Part shown: positions 38,801 through 52,764 of the stretch, one piece after another
How the letters are laid out: each line of letters starts with the position of its first letter
Position numbering within the stretch: position 1 is the stretch's first letter
Assembly: GCA_963513935.1 (NCBI GenBank)
Contig: OY740769.1
Span: 35,863,120-35,927,119, forward strand
Reading direction: 5' to 3'
Length of the DNA stretch: 64,000 bases
From: Aphrophora alni
Lineage: Eukaryota; Arthropoda; Insecta; Hemiptera; Aphrophoridae
Notes under the pieces: generated by a model
Told to the model about the DNA's origin: nothing
The model's input: only the letters and a program-made list of their open reading frames with translations
Databases searched by the model: none
Position numbers and translations under genes: made by a program

Positions 38801-41389
38801 TGGAGATATAACATACTATTTAACGAAAAGCAAGTATAGCTTACCTTAATTTTTTTTTAATTCATCAAACATTACTGCATTACTTAAATATATATTTTCC
38901 ATATTTTCCAAGTTTTAATGTTATTAAGCGAAATATTTTCATTGTGGGAGAAAACTATTTTTTTAAATTTTTTATTATAAAAGAATTGTATAATTGGGAT
39001 TTTAATTATAGATGTATAATAACAAAATACTTAGCGATTTTCTAAGATGCGTTTGAGATATTAGTACCGAATTTTGAAAATTATAAACACATTTTTGTGA
39101 GTTTACCGAACAAGTATAAATGTGTATATTATACGAAAGCTGATAAAATGTATCAGTTATGGAATTTGTATTGTAATTATCTTTTTATATTTGGGCAAGT
39201 TATATATCAATTTATGTTATTAAGTACAAAATAACTTAGAAGATATTTCAAAACTTAACATTATAAATTATTAAACATCAACATAATTGGCGAATTAATT
39301 TAAGTTAATTTATTTGAGAATGGAGAACTATGAAATGAATTCTAAAGTAACAATCGATATTCGACATACTCTTTAAAATCATTGTTCCTCCGCTTAAATA
39401 ACAACTTAATGTCAATACGCTAAAAAATCAAAACAAGAGTAAGCTATTTTATTACGTAAAATGAAATTAATATCGCATTCCAATGTTTATTGTTACAAGG
39501 GAAGTAGGTGTAAATTATTGATAGTAACAAATAAACTAACAAAAATAACACCACTTAATATATTGTGCATCATTTGTGGTTTTCGTATTTTCGATGTTTG
39601 AGAATTAAACGATTATTTAAATAGTAAAAGAACTAGTTTCAAAGTCTAAGTCTTCATCATACAATAATATACAAAGCCCTAATACCGTGTACTATTTTAT
39701 AAATATCTGAACAAAAATTTAAAAAAGACCTAACATTAAAAAGCCTATTTTGTAACTTTAATTACTATTTAAACTATTCCTGAGGGAAAACAAATTTTCG
39801 CCAAGTTTCCTTATATTTCCATTCGTCATTCTCTCACATTTTAGACAAATATCATATTTATAATCTTAAACAACAAAACGAAATTTAAAATTAATACTAA
39901 ATTGTGTTAATATGTCTTTTAATAGCTGATTAATTGAATTTAATCATTAGGTTTAGGCTTTTGCTTATGTCGCCGCAATTCAAGCTAAACAATTTGAAGT
40001 ATTAATATAGAATATATTTATAAAATTTATTAAACTCAGCAACCAACTACAATGAGAAGAAACAAGTTAAATAGATGTGTAGAGTAAATAAATTGGTACT
40101 TCTAAAAATGAGTTTATGAGACAGTGATGATTATATATTTTGACGACAGTTTAACATTTATTTATTAGAGGGCAGTTAATTATTCCAATAATTGTTTAAC
40201 ACTCCGAAATAAAGGATACAGAATTTCCATTTTATCATAAAGGTTCTATGTTTAATCTAATTTAATTATAATTGGATAGAAAATTTGGACCAGATTCAAT
40301 AATAAATAAATATAATTGTATGTGGTTATTTATGTAGGTGGAAAAACCAGACTGTAGCTCCAGATATATGCCTTGCTGGAAACAGGTACTAAGTCCATAA
40401 ATCGTTCCTATGTAAATACTACGTTCGGTTGGATTTATTTAATTTTAATAATAAGAAAATATTGTTTAAAAAAAACAATGTGAAAGCAAATATTTAAATA
40501 TGCCTAATAAGTTACAGGAGTTTACATTTTACATCTTCATAGTATCTAATAGTTTATACTTTTATCATTTTCTTTAAAAACAGAATTTTTTTTGGTGTGT
40601 TATATTTTTTTTGACATTTAAATATCGTTATTACTTCAGAATGAAAACGTCATTTTCTCGATAACTATCGATTTATTACCTTCAACATTAACCCAGGAAA
40701 ACTTTACATCAAAAATACATTTCTCATATGTCTCTTAGGTAACACCCACAGCACCGTACTTCCTGGAGATAAGTTTATCCTTTATGTCTGTGTATTTAGT
40801 ATAGCAGATGTATAACGTGGCAAACTACAAATTATCGATACTAGTACAGTGTATTTATTGTTTAGACTTATAATACGATATTTGTTTTTACGTATTTAAT
40901 TTCTTTAAATATTTGGTATTCACTTAAATTACTGATCGATAATAGTGGAATCGATTAATTGTCATATTCTCTAAATAGGCTTTGATTCTCTACAAAACCG
41001 ATAGAAATTGTTATTTCAGAAATAACTTTAGGTATTATTTTAAAGATCTTACATTATTACCTTTCGAAAAACCAACATGAATTTTTAATATTAATAATAA
41101 CAGGTAAACAAATTCCTTCCAGGGAGAACTATTTTTATTTTTTTTTTATTTCCATAGGCTTAGTTTCATGAATATTTGTTCATATATCAAGATTTACGCT
41201 GCAATTTTATTGATATAGAATATGGTGAAATTCATCATCTAACACAAGATCTTAATAAATAGTAAGTTATACTCTATGAATATTATTGTTTGAATATTTC
41301 ACTCTTTAATATTGTAGTTATTCCTTGTAATTATATTAAAATAAACTGAAAAAAAATCGTATTTTTATACAAACATTCAAGGCTTGCAA
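35861..41389. other. AT-rich non-coding DNA, nothing recognised
   Basis: The reverse transcriptase, protease and gag that should lie here if the Ty3/gypsy element were complete were looked for and not found. No other gene or repeat was recognised. Confidence 0.45.
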
Positions 41390-41910
41390 AACAAAAACTT
41401 GAAATAGAGATCTTCCATGGCAATTGCGTCATTGCGCATGCCCATTGATTTGTACGTTCTAGAAAATACCATTCCCTTGTATACGCTTGCTAAGGGTATA
41501 TGTTACAAGCATACCATCGGTATCGACCATATCCTTCCTGTCTACTTTCATTGTCACTTGTTGGCCTAAACCCATCAAACGGTCTTAATTAATAAAGCTA
41601 CACAAATAAGAATGAAAAACAATGCAACTGATAATAACCACGAGGTAATCAAGAGATACAAGTAATATCAGTGAATATGGTAAATATAAACTCCCGTTAT
41701 CTCTGTTACAGAAAAGATGGATTGGGGTCAATGGTTTCACTGCTTTCATTGCGTGATAAATATCTCTCAGCTGTTCGCGTCACTTTCCACACACAAAGGA
41801 TGTTTTATCCTTGCGGCGAAATCCTTTGTGCACAATGGGTGTTGTCAGATCCACGACATCAAATCATTGTTTGTTCAAAGTCCAACTACGATTTGATCTC
41901 ATAATAAACA
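41390..41910. other. CpG-bearing, less AT-rich stretch, unassigned
   Basis: Composition shifts toward GC with several CpG steps. TGCGCATGC at 41433-41441 resembles the core of an NRF-1-type site (TGCGCATGCGCA). A 77-codon plus-strand frame at 41671-41904 has no domain signature; CTGTTACAG just inside it at about 41703-41711 looks like a splice acceptor. It could be a host promoter or exon, or a decayed element; I cannot tell which. Confidence 0.25.
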
Positions 41911-43002
41911 TTACTAAAGAGGAATTACTCTCAAGGAAGAACTGGCTTTTATATTCATTGGGTATAAGGGGGTGCCTATTGTTTAGCATTTATGTACAGT
42001 TATACAAGTATAAAATCTCAATTTATGAAACATGTTTATGAAGATATTATCTTCAGTTTGTATATTTCGTAAATTATTTTAAACGTTTCGTATATTAATG
42101 GGTTAACAAATAATTTCAGAAAAAGATAGAATCCCATACGGTGTATTATCTTAGTGTAGTTTTCCCTCCAAGGGATTTGTCTATTTTGATGAAATATACT
42201 AAAATTAAATATAATGTAATATAATTCACTTTATCTTCAAAACTGTATTTTTTCAATGTTACAGTTATAAATGTGATTCTGTTATTTTATCATCAAGGAC
42301 ATTATAGATGGGGTATATGATAGTTAATAAAATGTATAATGGATTTCAGGTACCTTGTTGATTAAAAATACGTACCGTAGTCAAATTAAAACAAAAAATT
42401 GGAAATTAATTATTTCACGTTTTAAAAAATAACTTGCACAACACATACACAAACACCACACACAGTACTGTGAAAGATATTTTGAAAATGCAAAAGATGT
42501 TTCACAAACAATTTAAAGAATGTACGTCTTCAGGTGTGAAAAAATATCTTGAAGTCTTAAGATAGTAAGCCTCTCCTAAACAACCTAACCCAACCAAACT
42601 CTCTCAAAGCCCCTAACACTGGTCAACTGAGATCACAGTAGAAGGTCATTCCGAGGAACAACTCCCACCGCGTTCAATTTATCAATTTCCTTAATAGGCC
42701 TGTCAAAAAGTATACTTAATTCATTTCGAATTAAGGACAAATACACTACAATAATGGTTGATCTAGGCTGAGAAATATAAATATTGAATGGGTACACGAA
42801 TTTGGAGTAAATAGTTACATTTATCCTTCTTAGAACAAGGTTTGTTTACACATTTTAGGTCGCCTGTTTACCTTAGTTGACTAATAATACGTAATTGTTT
42901 TAGACACAAAGTTTTGTAAAATATGTATACATTTATTTCACTGTTATCTCGTTAATTTTTTGCGTTGTCAGAAATTCACTAATTTCAATCTGAATGTATA
43001 CC

Positions 43003-43011
<9 letters not shown>
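41911..43011. other. AT-rich non-coding DNA
   Basis: No gene is recognised. A short block of CACACA and ACACACAGT words lies at about 42437-42470. Confidence 0.4.

Positions 43012-43080
<69 letters not shown>
43012..43080. repeat. (TA)n microsatellite
   Basis: A pure TA array of about 69 bases whose right end directly abuts CAGGGTGACA. Confidence 0.98.
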
Positions 43081-43083
<3 letters not shown>

Positions 43084-43440
43084 GGTGACAATTAAGTCTG
43101 GAAACTCTTTTTTTAATTTTTAAACCACAATAGAAAAAACTACCAAAGTTCACACGTGCTTACTGGTGATAGTAACGCACACATCTGCCCAAATACCGAC
43201 CGGATAACCGTTTTGGGGGACGGTCCACAAGGAGTCAGACAAAATTCTTAAATAGCAGCAAAGGTCGAGGTTGGTATCAAATTAAAGGTCTCACTTAGCA
43301 GAGTACAATGCCGCAAACCGGACTTCAAAAGGTGGATTCATTCAGTAGTTATAGCTGTACTGACCCACATCTAGTCAGTACGAATGTGGAACTCCCGGTG
43401 TAAAATTGCAGGAACCACAAACTTTCATTCTTTATTCCTG
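43081..43440. mobile_element. Putative transposon end, CAGGGTG terminus
   Basis: CAGGGTGACAATTAAGTCTG follows a TA array. CAGGGTG at a TA dinucleotide is a common terminal sequence of arthropod DNA transposons. The next ~340 bases are less AT-rich than the surroundings (for example CCGACCGGATAACCG and GGGGGACGGTCC) and then fade into ordinary DNA. No transposase frame and no second terminus were found, so this would be a single-ended fragment. Confidence 0.35.
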
Positions 43441-46053
43441 GATTAAAATCTTCTCTTTTAGCTTTCTATGAGATTTGTCTTTACCTACTTTTGATATATT
43501 CAGACACTTACACTATTATAAAGTAATCAAGGGCAAGATATTTTATCGTCTTTTCTTCTTCTTTTTTATAAAACGATGATGACCAGTAGATGACCATTAA
43601 ATAACAAAAGTAAACTCTGTTCACTTCCACTTTATTCAAAAAATACAATCAACTAATTTATAATAGAACATTTTTACAATTTAGTAACTAAATACAATTT
43701 ATATTGAAATTTGATTTGTTTCAGAGCGACGTATTAAATACTCCATTAACCTCAAATTGCATCGGATTTTATCGCAACAGACTGAGGCCATATTACATTC
43801 ATTTCTAGTAATTACGCTTTTGGTTTCAATATGAGTGATGGTAACACGACAGTTTTAATAAAGTTTCAATCCATGTTTATTAAAAATTGTAGACCTCCAT
43901 AATTCTCGATGTTTAATTCTGTCCCTATAAGTAATATTATTTATATCTATGTTTTATTTTTATCAAACAACAATTAATTTCATATATTAAAAAAAATAGT
44001 TGTTTGAGTGTAAAATTACAGATAATATTCCTTTGAAAGTTCCCTATTTATATTACGATATTAAAAAATTACATAAACTTTAAAATTTGATTAAAATACA
44101 AATATTTTAAATAGAATTGTGGTAACTTGTTTTCGCAACATTAAAAAAAATGACACCTTAAGAACGTGATTTGTAATAAGAACGTAAAATGTAAGTACTA
44201 ACGTTTTTTGTGGTAAAAACTTACTCAACTATTTTTTTCCGAATTGGAGATGTGCTACACACGTACAATTTCAACACGTAATTATTAATTGATTATTTTT
44301 CTAAAACTGTTCAAGTAGTTATCTAAACATAAAGCTGAGATATGATGTTTAAAAAACGTTTAATTTATAGTCGTCTCTACAGAGAAGGAAGTTGAAATTG
44401 GATTAAAGTATTTTTTCCCGTTCTATTAATTCTTGAAGTTATTTTTGGGTAACACTTTTCTATTCTCACGTAATTGCTAGAATATGTGATCAAAACTTAT
44501 ATAGCACAGTATTTGAAGTCAACTAAATTTTAGTTCTCCCTTGAAAAAATGTTTCTATGCATGCATCTATTTATTTTCATTTCTCTGTATCATATTGACC
44601 AAATTAAGGACTTTGTCGAGTTCTTACGCGGCGATATGAAATATTCCAACCACGTCGCAGGAAAAGTATTTTCACTCATTCTTGAACAATTTAGTGTGAG
44701 CAAACCTTCTTATAACGAATGCTTGCAATAAATTTAAAATTTCCCCTTAATGGCTTGGTAATATTATTTCACTGATATTGCCAGTTAAGCCTGCTAAAAT
44801 TTCTAAATGGTTTCCTCTTTTGTGTCACCAATCATGATGCAAAACTGCTGCACCAGTTCTTCTTTCATTTTTTGATAAGAAGAAAATCCAATCGGCGCTG
44901 ATTCCTCTCTGTCTACTATGGGTAGACTACCAGCGGACCTATATTCTTTGTGGACAATTAGAAAAATGAAAGCATGCGTATTCCATTTATTACCAAGAGA
45001 AAATGCAGGTCACACACTCATCATTGCGTAGTAATGATGAGCAGAGATAATAATGTAAAAACGGGAACCTTTTGTATTTTATAAACAATAGAAGTTAGGC
45101 AGTGCTTACCGCAGACACTCTGCAGGAAAACAGAACAAGTGAACGCTATTTCTGAGGTTACACTTTAATGTTATTTACCATTAGAGCTACAAACAACAGA
45201 CATTGTAAAATATAGAAAAGCTTTTGTTTAGTTAGAATTCATGCTTGATGTGAAATTAATTAAATATAAGTCAAAAGGAAATTGTTTTATCTCTATTATG
45301 TATGTTTGTAATGTATTTTAATTATAGACTATATCCGTCAATGCAATTAACATACTCTTTTTTATACATGAATTTGAAGGACATAATTGAGTAAGAGATA
45401 TATTTAAATTTTGAAATTAATCCATTCTTAAAATTTAGATTATATTGATCTTTCAATGTAAGATATGAAATTTGTAAAAATAAAATTTAGTTATTAAAAA
45501 ATTATGATTTAAAAAATTTACATACACATATGAAAAAACTTAATATTAACAATAAATTGCAATAACAAAATAACGTATAACTCTTAACAATTATCGATTT
45601 TCAGTAGTTCCTGAATAAAATCTCTCACATGCCGTAAAAATGTCTATGATTAAAAAAAAACAATTATTTCTAGTATGTGGTGCTACAGTGTGTATATGAT
45701 GTGGCTGAAAACGGAACCAATTCACAATACCTATGACACGGTTTTAAAACCGAGAACTCGATATGCCTCTATGGTAACTGGGTATGGAACTATGAAAGCA
45801 CAACACAACTGCAGCAAGATAAAAAGGTCTGATATTTGGAATGGGAGATGGTTCTGCTGAAATCTGAGCTTAAGATGCAGTAAGACAAACTGCTATCTCC
45901 CTACTAAAACTTAGTGATCTATTTGTTCTATTTATTTTTTAATGGACAAGGACGCTTCGTGTGAATATTCTAGAGTTATTATATATTTTTCTCCTAATTG
46001 TAGATAATATCTGAATTTGTTCTTTCTGATTTCTGTAGCCTACTCCGTGTAAA
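43441..46053. other. Non-coding DNA with small hairpins
   Basis: No gene is recognised. Two short perfect hairpins occur: GTCTAC/GTAGAC at 44911-44927 and CTCATCATT/AATGATGAG at 45017-45041. The stretch about 44880-45130 and another at about 45670-45890 are less AT-rich than average but carry no identifiable frame. Confidence 0.4.
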
Positions 46054-46110
46054 TTATAAGTGATTTTGCAATTGAGAACAAGTAATTACGGTAATGTTGT
46101 ATTATATATA
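46054..46110. repeat. Dispersed repeat, copy 2
   Basis: Counterpart of 24571-24630, beginning TTATAAGTGATTTTGCAATT, with about four mismatches over 57 bases. Confidence 0.75.
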
Positions 46111-48186
46111 TTTGATATACATTGAAGGTATTACTTGAAATGCACAAAAGCGACTTACAGTACTTAACAAACTATATTAAAAAAAAAAGATTTATTTTTA
46201 ACAATGTTCTTTCACTTTTGTTGTTGAAATCGATTTTTTTAAATCCAGATCATACTTAAATACAAATAGTATAAGAATATATATAAGTTTGTATGCTTTC
46301 TAGCTCCATAACGATTTGGTTTTTTTTTTTGAAAAGAGAAATTTCAATTAAATTTGTTTCTAAAGTTTAAAAATTTTATTTACTCAGTTCATGATTCGAA
46401 ATATATTTATTAAATTTATTATATAAGCCACGCTATACAAATACACTAGAAAACACGTTATCATAACTAAAAAATAACTTTTTTTTTAAATTTCATTACC
46501 CACACTTTAATAGTTACCACTGTAGCAAACAAAACACATAATCAAATACACAAACACTCATGCAGTAAGGTAAAATTAATCATTTCTTCTTTTAAAATTT
46601 CAGCAATTAGACATCTATTATGAAAAGTTATGTTGTTTTATTTCATTTCTACTGAAACTTTTTAGGAGGGTAAAACATATTTTACTTATGCATTCTGTGC
46701 TTAGAATTAGAAATGTGTTATGTGGAAGTATATGCACAAAAACTGATATAGTTTTCAAGTGAGTAATTTGAACTCACAATGGAATGTTCTTCCAAAGGAT
46801 TTAACAATTTAATATTACTTTTTAAACATACGAACTAATGTATATTTAAAAAGTAAATACAAGCTCTAAAAATAAAGAAAGTATAAAATTATTGTATTTT
46901 TTTGATCACTAAATTATAGGTTCACAACATAGTATAATTTATCCGATCAATACAATTATATCAACTATTATTAAAAAAAGTTTATAACTCCTAGGCGTAG
47001 GCAATAAATCAACATTAAATTCTGATATAACGTTACGTGCTTTTGACATAAGTGTCAAAATTGAAATTGTACCAAACTTTGACACCTTTGGTTTACAAAA
47101 AAATATCATTCTTTGTTCTGCTTTCATATATAGGCTGAGATCAATTTTCTCATGATCTTATAACATGAATTACAAAATTTTTATTAGATATGAATACATG
47201 TAATTTATGAAACAAATACTTATAATTGTTAAATAATGGTACAAATATATAAAAGTATTGTCTCAACATTGGAATTGAACGATTTTAGTTATTTTATATT
47301 CTACTCCAAATATTTTTGTATCGAAATAAAACAATAATATTAACTCAAGGTAACATTTGTAGATTGATTATTGTAATATAATAAAAAGCACCAAAAATTA
47401 GATATTGTATTCTTTATGGTAATTATAATTTTAAAACTCAATTAAAATTATGGAACGAAGTATGATTTCTACTTGTGGTAGTATCTACAAAAAATATCTG
47501 GTGAACATTGTTCCGATCAGTTTTTATTTCAAGTGGGAGTGATATGTGTAACCTATTGAGTGTCTACATAAACTAACGGCTCAGTTAAGCTCTCCTGAAG
47601 GTAATTTATTAATCTATACTCTATAACGTGTCCATTATCTTGTAAACTATACAAGTGTAATTTATCCAAATAATATTATGTTATTCATTACATCTAGCAT
47701 AGTTTTGTGTAATAAGTAACACAATTTGTGATGACTACAGTATGGAATTTGGAAAATGATCACAGAAGAATCACTTGACATCTTCGAGTAAAAAACATAA
47801 AGAGGTTTAAATACCTTGTTCTTATGAGTTTTTATTGTTGTAAGATAATGTGGAAATTGTCGGTGTTTAAACACTTCATATACGAAACAAATCTTAAGAA
47901 ATCGATAAGTATTTGTCTCAATCTTATTAAAAACACAGGCATAAGAATTATCTGACTATAAGTTACAATCAACCAGTTCCCTCGGTCTAAATAGTGAAAC
48001 GATATTTGTAAAAAATATATGCATTTAATTTTTGTCACATTCTGTCATTTTTTGTTAATATGCACAGGATTGTTACATAGATTTTATTGTTGTTTGTATA
48101 GAGTTGGTATAAAATAAATGAATATTTCTAATCTACTATATACTGGTCGTAGATAACGTTTTCGTTTTATACTTCAATCAATTTAA

Positions 48187-48189
<3 letters not shown>
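46111..48189. other. AT-rich non-coding DNA
   Basis: No gene is recognised. The frames at 46939-47127, 47662-47874 and 47832-48038 have no family signature. Confidence 0.45.

Positions 48190-48253
<64 letters not shown>
48190..48253. repeat. (TA)n microsatellite
   Basis: A pure TA array of about 64 bases. Confidence 0.98.
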
Positions 48254-48255
<2 letters not shown>

Positions 48256-51200
48256 ACAATTCATCTCAGTCAAACCTCAGCACATGAAGTGCCAATTTGG
48301 TTGACTATTTTGTTAATTACTCCACGGAACAAACTTCTCCAAACTTGATTCAAATAACCTGTGGCAATTCCAACCCCAGTATTGTAGGCGGTAAATAAAT
48401 TATATTGTTTGCCATATGTTGCCTCTTGGCTTTGTGTAAGCAAACATGTCCTTGTTACATTATAATAAAACAATTATTTTACTAACAAGAACAACACTTG
48501 TTACAACAAATGTTTATAATCCAACATCATTAATGATAATAAGTATGTCAATTTAATTTTAAAACTGTTATTTTGTTTTACTTATTATTAGAAATTAACC
48601 GTCTGCTAGTATTATTAAACTATGTATTATTCACATCTATTCATATATTATAATTTATGTTATGTATGATAAATATTACTTACGTAATTCCATAAAAATA
48701 TGTATATTTTGCCTACGTTTTTCCCTTAATCTATGTGACAGCATCACATGACGTGCACGTTTATGTTTTTCACATTGTTGTTTTGTTGTCACAATTATTG
48801 TTAAATTATCAAACTTAAAATATTATTTAAAATATAGCGTACTACTATGCTGTGGCAGAGTTTGAGACAGAACTGAGATTACTCTAAACCGTCTTATTTC
48901 TTTAACTCCTCTGTCAGTATAGTATATATTATATGAGATTAAAAATTATTTCATGTATTTGCCTGTTAGTGATAAATTTGTTCCCGTATGAATTACAAGG
49001 TAATTGTTGAACTTACCGTGGTCACCTAATCAACGTCAATTCAATGTAACAACTTCTCGAGTGTCACAAATTTTGTATAAATAACACTTTTTGAACATTT
49101 ATTTAATAAACAAAACAATTTGGAATAGTTATTTCCTTATTGCAATTTTTAAATTATCACCGAGAAATTCAATTATACATAATTTTTATGACAATTGTCA
49201 AAAATATTCCACTCCAGGTGTTTAAGTACATGGCTGTAGAGGAAGGAATTTAGTCCCTGAGGTGAAATAAAGTTTGAGGGTTGGTATTTACAAAACACAA
49301 TGCTGCCAACTTTATATAAAAAAAGTTTAAACCAGGCAGAGAAATCTCCCCCTTGTGACTCACTTAAGTTGCATTTATGAACTACGTACTTCAATGAACA
49401 ACGTACATACCGAGTTATGCTATTTATTGTGAAATGTAAAATATCTCAAGTTCTTTTGTTTGCCTAGAGTCACTAATAGTTAAATCTTAAAACACAAAGG
49501 AAGTAACGATGTTTTATTTTCTTATGATGTCTTATTATTTCGACTTTAATGCGTGAGTTTTAAATGAGCATATAAATTAGAAAGAACATTTTTTTCATCT
49601 GTTTTTGAGTTATACAGTTACAAAGATCAATAATCCATAAAGGTTGTAATTATTTATATATACTAGTTTTAATTAATAAAAATGTATTCAAAATGTAAAA
49701 CTAAGTTTTTGTTGAATTATTCTTTTTAATTTCAACTTATGAAGCCACATGAAAAGCAGGTGTTGACACCAGTGCTCCACAACAAACAAAAAATTGTTTG
49801 CCAAGCACAAGTGAATTGGCAAGAAACAATTTTAAACTGCTATATTTTAAACAAGGGTCTAATTAGCTGATTTCCTATGAAACAGCTATTTCCTATGGAT
49901 GTTCTATTAATTGCAGTGGTTAATTACACATTAAGAAATAATTGTACTAGAGCCAAAAGTCATTGAACACTAAAAAAATGCGCTTATTAAAACCTACTTT
50001 TTAAAAAATGTATAGAGTAATTAGTGCACGGTTTTCTTATATTCGAAAAGCCTAATCTAAAATTAACATACTTAACAATAATTCATATTGCTGTTAATAT
50101 TATTTAATGTAATATTAGTATTATACTTCCAAAATAATTATTTTAATACACTCAATACAATATCAATTTCAGTAAAGGGTACGTATAAATTAAAACATAT
50201 AAAATTCTTAGCTACTACATCAATAACGTTAGGCCTACGTATAATACGCGCACATCTTGTAAACTCATGTTGAACAACATTTTAATGTTGATAACAATGA
50301 AATATTGATATTATTTCTTTTAATATTAATTAAAACACTTCAAAACCATGCCCTACATATAAGTTATTCCTACTAATATTTAATTATTAGCAATATCATC
50401 ACTAAAAAAATAGTACAGTAAAAAAGTGTACTATTTTTTAGATATCGTGAAAATGTTAATTTTCTCTCAATTAATAAATTTCAATGTGTATATAACATTT
50501 TTCTTATTCTATGATAATAAATTCCAATATGGAGCTGGAGTCTACTAACCAGACATATTTTATAGCAAAGTTAATTTGAAAGTAATAAAATAAAATTACT
50601 AAATACATATTTACAATTAGATGTGTATTCAATTTCTTATAGGCCTAAGCTTATTACAAGTTTCTTATTTTTTAACTTCTCCATACTTTACTACCGCAAT
50701 AACTATTAAGGAAGTGATGATGTTACCTACAGAAATGATCCACGCATTATGAACACGTGAGGGTAAGCCTGTTAAATTTTAATAAGGTCTTGTGATTCTG
50801 TATGAGACTCATAAATGGTTAATATTAAACTCTTGTTAAAAGTGAGAATTAAATTTAGACGGGATATATTTTATCCTGAATTTTAGTGTCATATCCTGAA
50901 GTCAACTGTTCCCGTAGGACTCGTTCTCGGAAAATGTAAATATCCTTCCTTAATGCCATATTTATGTCAAATATGTATATTAAAATATAACTTCCACTAC
51001 ATTATTTTAAATATTATTTCACTAAAGTTTTGAAAGAACTGTGATTTACGAATGTTCTACTTTACACTATAACTGTATTTCTCGTTGATTTGAGTTTTAC
51101 CTCTTTAATCTCTAGCTCACATAATATGTCAAATGATCAATGAAATAACCTACTAATGTCGCTCCTAAGGGAAATTAGGGAATGACATATTTAATTTGTA

Positions 51201-52080
51201 ACATCATATCTATGTTTGACACTTTCACAAATTGTTAAATTTGTCCGGTTTCCACCAAATATCATCAGAAATGTGTGTAATAGTATTCCCCAGTGATCGT
51301 ATTTCTGGTTTTATCCCGTATACTTATTTACTCGTAATAAAATATTTGAAGCTACTCGTGAAGCAAATAATACGCTGACATAAAGCACTATAATTTTATT
51401 TGGTGCTATCATCAAATCATGCATATGATAATTTACTTTGGTATTAGTATCAAGAGATTGAAAACTTACAAAAATAAGATATTATCTCATATTACTTCCA
51501 AAGTAAGAAGTGTTATGTAAAAACCACTACAAACTAATGCCATTTTGAAATTTACATATTAATTTTTTTTTAATAAAAATCGCAATGAAGGAATATTAAA
51601 AATAATACAATTGCGAAATTGGAATGAAAACCCACATACCATTTGAAATAATAGAGTAATTACTGCAAGTTTTTAGAAAATGTTACGTTTTAAGTATTTA
51701 TATTTTAATTATCACTTATAAATTATTGTCAAAAATATACTAAGATATATTTGGATGGAGGTATAAAATGGACGGTATATAGGTTTTAGAAATTTCAAAT
51801 TAGCTATAATTCCTAAATTTACCATCTGTTTTATCTGTTATGAAAATTAAAGCCCAAATACCCAATTTCAACCAAAGCTAGCATAAATTCAATATATTAT
51901 ATGTCCATCTAAAACATATATTGATACACACTGAGCGAAAAATAATGAGAAACTACTCCTGCCTATAGGATCAGTGGCAATTTACGTATTATATTCTTTA
52001 TAATCTTATTTAAAACTATAAAGTTTATTCGCGTTTTACGAAATGCTGATGTATATATATTAGTTACCTTTTTTAGTAGA
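48254..52080. other. AT-rich non-coding DNA
   Basis: No gene is recognised. A slightly less AT-rich patch at about 49200-49390 holds a 73-codon minus-strand frame with no domain that I recognise. Confidence 0.4.
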
Positions 52081-52368
52081 CACAGCAATTCTTATTTTGT
52101 TGTAGAAACACTACAACTCTGTTTCGCCGTTCACAGCCGGCTTCGTCGGGTGTAGGCTTTACATTTAAATAAAATACATAACGACACTGAACACACACGA
52201 TAACACGAAACAAAAAACAATGTAAAATCTATCAGAGGTTAACTCTTCGTTAAATGTCATACGAACTTTATACTGGCGTGGCCGCGGCATAGTTTCTTTA
52301 TTTCCGAACGGAGCCTGAAGTGAAGGTCGAATATAAATCTCATATATAAATTCTACAATATCCAGCAC
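52081..52368 (-). mobile_element. Penelope-like element 3' end with hammerhead-like core
   Basis: On the minus strand a 67-codon frame (52368-52165, ending in a hydrophobic run) is followed by TTTGTTTCGTG and TATTTTATTTAAATG. Then comes the compact structured motif at 52150-52121 and a hairpin with AATAAG beyond it. The same order, with related sequence, occurs at 63110-62990. Hammerhead motifs are known from the terminal repeats of Penelope-like elements, which fits the GIY-YIG PLE at 1.1 kb. No PLE protein domain is seen in this copy, so assignment to PLE is inference. Confidence 0.5.
52099..52150 (-). ncRNA. Hammerhead-ribozyme-like motif
   Basis: Read on the minus strand: CCCGACGAA, then GCCG, an eight-base loop, CGGC, then GAAAC. 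This is the hammerhead core order (CUGANGA, stem II, GAAA), with a perfect four-base-pair stem II (52138-52141 with 52126-52129). GAAA is intact, but CUGAUGA is changed to CCGACGA, two T-to-C differences. Immediately downstream GTTGTAG-TGTTT-CTACAAC forms a seven-base-pair hairpin (52117-52099), where stem III would lie. Self-cleavage is unlikely with the altered core. What is seen is the fold order; ribozyme ancestry is inferred. Confidence 0.45.
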
Positions 52369-52628
52369 AATAAATCATTTTTTACAAATTAAAATTTTGC
52401 AACTAAATATTATCCATGTCTATTTACTTATTTATAATATAAGTTATTACAAAAGCGTGTATTTTTAACCGCATAACCCCAAAACTATTAATTAAAATAT
52501 GCATAATTGCTATTATATTGGGTTTTTTTTTTAATTTGTTTATCTGATACAATTAATTATTCCTAAATAAAATCTTTATCCGGTAACCATTATCCGGTAG
52601 TTCTTGATTATCTAGACAATACCTAATA
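52369..52628. other. AT-rich spacer between two repeat elements
   Basis: Nothing is recognised except a poly(T) run near 52522-52532. Confidence 0.4.
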
Positions 52629-52764
52629 TACAGAGTGTTTCTAAAGTCCCGTCCCCCTACTTTTAATTCAATTTATATTAAAAGTGTTTTCAATAATATC
52701 ATTTATTATATATATAAAAAACTCTTAACTTTTGAGGTATTAAAAAATATTGGGAGTTAAATGA

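Noticed and set aside
49173..49394. 73-aa minus-strand frame in a less AT-rich patch
   Set aside because: It has no recognisable domain and no repeat structure, so it is not enough to call a gene.
51238..51275. Minus-strand CTGATGA followed closely by GAAACCGG, a possible hammerhead
   Set aside because: Nothing between the boxes can pair as stem II, and no related 3'-end sequence surrounds it.
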